Source of the DNA: Candidatus Omnitrophica bacterium UBA5776 | GTDB lineage: Bacteria > Omnitrophota > Gorgyraeia > Gygaellales > Profunditerraquicolaceae | Direction: 5' to 3' | DNA: 9,480 bases | Assembly (NCBI GenBank): GCA_002418595.1 | Contig: DIEK01000056.1 | Location: forward strand, 1 to 9,480 | In this document: piece after piece, positions 6,771-9,480 of the stretch | Position numbering within the stretch: the stretch's first letter is position 1 | Layout of the letters: every line of letters begins with the position of its first letter | Notes under the pieces: generated by a model | Database searches by the model: none | Told to the model about the DNA's origin: nothing | What the model saw: the letters and a program-made list of their open reading frames with translations, nothing else | Translations under genes and position numbers: made by a program

Positions 6771-9480
6771 TTTGAATCCAGCGCTATGGCTTTGTCCAAG
6801 CTGGTGATGGCCGTCTGATATTTGCCTGAATCCACAAGCACAGTCCCTTTGTTGGTCCACGGATCATCATTACGCGCATCGGCCGCTATGGCCTGATTAA
6901 ATCCGGTGAACGAACCGCTGTCCGGCAACGCGTGGTACGTCTCAACTACAGTATCCAGGTAATAGCCGAAATTGACAGCGGCCACCCGAGTTTCTCCCCC
7001 TTCCCCAGAAACGGAAACCGTCGGAACAGAACTAATTTGAGACGGGGCATAGACATCGCAACCACAGACACGGTAGAGCATATTAGCCAGGTTGGCCTGC
7101 TCTTCCCTGCCTTTTCCTGTGCTGCAGCTTTCAAGGATAACGTCATTCTTCACGTCATCCTTTAAAAAAGCGATCTGCACTTCGTCAGCCAGCCCCAGAT
7201 AATCGTCGTCGGAGTTCCCCTCACCCCAATAAAGGCCTGTCTGCAAACCATGACCTCCCAGTAATAACAAAGAGGACTGCTCATCCTTGGTCGCATCTTC
7301 GATATACTCAAAAGCCTGATCCTCGTTGTCGGTTTCGTAATACATCACACGGTAAGTGCCGCGGATATCGGCATACGCGGGAAATGAATCGAAGACATGA
7401 TTCCAGTCTGTGGTGGGCATGATCACCACAGCCAGAGGCCGCTCATCAGACCGGGCGGCGAATCTGTCGTTCAGGGCTTCTTTCAGCCAGGACGCGGAGG
7501 TATCCTTATCCCGGGTATCCGGCATCAAACGGCCCAAATGCATCCACCCCGATGAAGACATCAGGGTATCGCTTACCTCATCTTTGCCGTATTCTCCAGC
7601 TAATTCATCCAGTATACCGATGAAATCACCAATCCCCAATATGGCAACCGCGGTGAGAAAAGAAGAAAAACCAGATGCGTTTTCCCCGTATGCGGCGGCG
7701 AATTTATCCCTCCCGAACCAATCCGCGACCAGCTCCACCGCTTCTTTTCCCAAAAAATCCACCAGCCTGAGGGAAGAGATCACTCCGGAAGGATCATGTT
7801 CAAAAGCGTTCAAGACACCTTTTTTTCCGGTCAGACCAGACAAAACAGAGTAAGCTTCCCGCACTGCCAGTTCCGCCGATTCGGCTTCGTTAAGGGCCGC
7901 AATAAAGCTATAAGGATTATTCTCAAAAGCTTCCGTCACTTTGTCGCTTCCGAACATGCTATTTAACATTTCCATGGATGCACGGCACCCCTCGATGTCT
8001 TTCAGGGTTAGTGCGCCGGACGACAGACACAATATCACGGAATACGGGGAATCCTCAAAGGTTCTCACTACGGTATCCTTGCCTATCAACGCACACAGAT
8101 TCTGCATGCCTACGCCTTGATTTTTCCGTGTATATTGTTCGGATGAATTCTGGTTGAGCATATACAATCCATCCATAAAGCCTTCGGAATCGCTGATGAA
8201 TGCCTTGATTACCGCGTCCCGGTCACCGACGATACCCACGAGATAATTCACGGCGTTCTTCAGGTCTTTCTCGGAACCTATAGCGAAAACCATATCCAGC
8301 GCAGATATCAGGCCTGCCGGGTCCTCTTTAAAAACCTGATTGAGCGCGTCCTCCGTGAACAAATCAGATGAGGACAATACGGAGACGCCGCTCTTGAAAT
8401 CTGCCAACCCGTCTTTTCCGCCGTACCTGATGCTGTTTACCAGCGTGGAGAAACCCAGGGGCTGCTCCGCGAATGCCGCCGAGACCGCCTCTTTGCCGAA
8501 CAGCCCGGACAAGCCGGTGATTACCGTGCTGCAGTTCGCGCAATCCTCGCCGCATTTAACGTACATATTTCCCAGCGCAGTCACAAAATTGACCGGGGAT
8601 TTCACAAAAGCGGCAGTAACGTTCTCCTTCCCGAATGTTCCGTTCAGCCCGGAGACGTAATTCGTGAAACTGTCGGCGCCCATGGTATTCACATTCTGCA
8701 GAAAAGCGGCGAATCCATACGGGTCCTGCCCCATGGCAACGATAACTTTATCCCCCCCGAACATCCCGTTCAATGTCTTAAGGCTCACCGCGCCTTTAGA
8801 CTGTAATCCGCTCTCCACCGCTGCGTAACCATCCATTGAATCAGACCGGCTTTTGCCGCCTTCGAAAGTGGTGTCGGTAAACATATAGAATGAGGGGGTA
8901 TTCTTGAACAGTGAGGTTTGCGAGGATTGGATGAGGGTAATTTCCCTTTCCACCTGCAATTTCGCTGTTTCTGAATCGGAAGGCACCAGCACCGCTCCAG
9001 CCCAGGCGCTCTGCATCTGCTCCTGTGACCAGGTTCTATAATCTCCGTCTTTATATCCGTATCCCACGCCTTTTTCCATTACCACCGCGTTCAACATATC
9101 CTCATTTTCTTTCAGAAGGGCGATTGATCCTTCCGGCAGGTCGTTGATCGCGGTCTCAGCCGGGACTTCCGCGTATTTATAGGGCTTGCCTTGTTCATCA
9201 AGAGTCATCAACATACCCGAGATCATAGTGCCGGAATCCTGATTATATCCCAGCTGATCGGCCAGCTTATCCATGGCCGCTTCATCTTTCACATCCGCAC
9301 CCAGGATCCTGGCCACCGCCCCCACCGAGCAGTCATACTTGTCGTTTCCGCCCACCTGTTGGCCTAAAACCTGGCCTACGGTCGTGCTGGCAGGAACCTT
9401 GGCGTACAGGGCGACCGCGTCGTACGAGGGAACATTAAATGTGACGCCCACCACCTTTCTCACTATATGACTGTCGCCTG
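6743..9480 (-). CDS. Large multidomain protein: C39-like, helical repeats, caspase-like peptidase, TPR (5' end outside window)
   Basis: The frame stays open to the right edge. The GTG at 9463 is only a convenient count point (residue 1), since the upstream residues GDSHI continue it. Domains: a C39-like papain-fold segment at about 30-160, with Cys45 in DKYDCSVGAVARILG and the strand-rich end WSQEQMQSAWAGAVLVP; about ten degenerate repeats at 227-650 with pattern FGxDxVxxAFxxxPxGFxxxL; a caspase-like clan CD domain at about 672-842 with LLLLGGHG (His738) and VILESCSTG (Cys780); and one clear TPR at about 866-898 (GKYQTAITSLDKAIALDS). The last eight residues are out of frame, because homology continues into a decayed second caspase-like domain after a -1 shift near 6770. 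The intact frame still holds a full His/Cys pair, so it may be an active protease. Substrate, partners and location are unknown. The N-terminus, where an export signal would be, is not in the window. Confidence 0.75.
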   Translation of the reverse strand, partial: GDSHIVRKVVGVTFNVPSYDAVALYAKVPASTTVGQVLGQQVGGNDKYDCSVGAVARILGADVKDEAAMDKLADQLGYNQDSGTMISGMLMTLDEQGKPYKYAEVPAETAINDLPEGSIALLKENEDMLNAVVMEKGVGYGYKDGDYRTWSQEQMQSAWAGAVLVPSDSETAKLQVEREITLIQSSQTSLFKNTPSFYMFTDTTFEGGKSRSDSMDGYAAVESGLQSKGAVSLKTLNGMFGGDKVIVAMGQDPYGFAAFLQNVNTMGADSFTNYVSGLNGTFGKENVTAAFVKSPVNFVTALGNMYVKCGEDCANCSTVITGLSGLFGKEAVSAAFAEQPLGFSTLVNSIRYGGKDGLADFKSGVSVLSSSDLFTEDALNQVFKEDPAGLISALDMVFAIGSEKDLKNAVNYLVGIVGDRDAVIKAFISDSEGFMDGLYMLNQNSSEQYTRKNQGVGMQNLCALIGKDTVVRTFEDSPYSVILCLSSGALTLKDIEGCRASMEMLNSMFGSDKVTEAFENNPYSFIAALNEAESAELAVREAYSVLSGLTGKKGVLNAFEHDPSGVISSLRLVDFLGKEAVELVADWFGRDKFAAAYGENASGFSSFLTAVAILGIGDFIGILDELAGEYGKDEVSDTLMSSSGWMHLGRLMPDTRDKDTSASWLKEALNDRFAARSDERPLAVVIMPTTDWNHVFDSFPAYADIRGTYRVMYYETDNEDQAFEYIEDATKDEQSSLLLLGGHGLQTGLYWGEGNSDDDYLGLADEVQIAFLKDDVKNDVILESCSTGKGREEQANLANMLYRVCGCDVYAPSQISSVPTVSVSGEGGETRVAAVNFGYYLDTVVETYHALPDSGSFTGFNQAIAADARNDDPWTNKGTVLVDSGKYQTAITSLDKAIALDSKPTADRWRW
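7514..8785 (-). repeat. Array of about ten degenerate ~40-residue protein repeats
   Basis: Within the large protein, units start near residues 229, 271, 316, 361, 407, 455, 499, 539, 578 and 616. Examples are LNGMFGGDKVIVAMGQDPYG, LNGTFGKENVTAAFVKSPVN, LSGLFGKEAVSAAFAEQPLG and LNSMFGSDKVTEAFENNPYS. Each unit is two or three helices: Leu-x2-hydrophobic-Phe-Gly, then Val-x2-Ala-Phe, then Pro-x-Gly-Phe-x3-Leu, then a variable tail. Spacing is 38-48 residues. I do not recognise the repeat; it looks like an alpha-solenoid. Confidence 0.8.

Noticed and set aside
6765..6780. Programmed -1 frameshift at the end of the large gene
   Set aside because: No standard X-XXY-YYZ slippery heptamer is seen, only a short AAA, and the downstream frame soon meets TGA and further frame changes.
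8531..8554. CxxxCxxC pattern (Cys304, Cys308, Cys311) in the large protein, like a radical SAM signature
   Set aside because: It falls in the variable tail of a helical repeat unit, with no TIM-barrel or SAM-binding motifs around it. A metal site is possible but a radical SAM call is not supported.

Overview
The window looks like a chromosomal stretch from an uncultivated diderm (Gram-negative-type) bacterium. The envelope-type genes on the left, including an LpxL/LpxM-family acyltransferase, support an outer membrane. The GC content is near 50%, the standard stop codons are used, and good Shine-Dalgarno sites are present. Large repeat proteins and the AATTAAGTATTGTGTCCCCG-type repeat remind me of Omnitrophota-like metagenome genomes. 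That lineage guess is from memory and weak.

Left block (1-2432, minus strand): a compact glycolipid/envelope operon read leftwards from a near-consensus sigma70 promoter (TTGATA-16-TATAAT, 2405-2432). Order of transcription: an MGDG-synthase/UgtP-like GT28 glycosyltransferase (1198-2373), a possible 26-codon relay ORF (1121-1201), an LpxL-like lysophospholipid acyltransferase (246-1121), and a GT2 glycosyltransferase running off the left edge (1-249). Junctions overlap as ATGA, TGATG and GTGA, which points to translational coupling. Together the genes would build or modify a membrane glycolipid.

Middle block (2438-5901): a divergent 1082-residue GH94 (cellobiose phosphorylase)-like enzyme with its own candidate promoter, bracketed by a perfect 24-bp inverted repeat (2438-2461 and 5878-5901). 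A third, imperfect copy (2475-2490) makes a hairpin with the left repeat in the divergent promoter region.

Right block (5908-9480, minus strand): a very large multidomain protein whose 5' end lies beyond the right edge. It has a C39-like papain-fold segment, about ten degenerate ~40-residue helical repeats, a caspase-like (clan CD) domain with visible His and Cys, and a TPR. The intact frame ends at 6743, just after a frameshift near 6770. Beyond it (6248-6770) lies a second caspase-like domain broken by frameshifts and a stop. A small unknown gene (5908-6168) with a consensus ribosome binding site follows. The block's most interesting features are this tandem-caspase architecture with one decayed copy and the unrecognised helical repeat.
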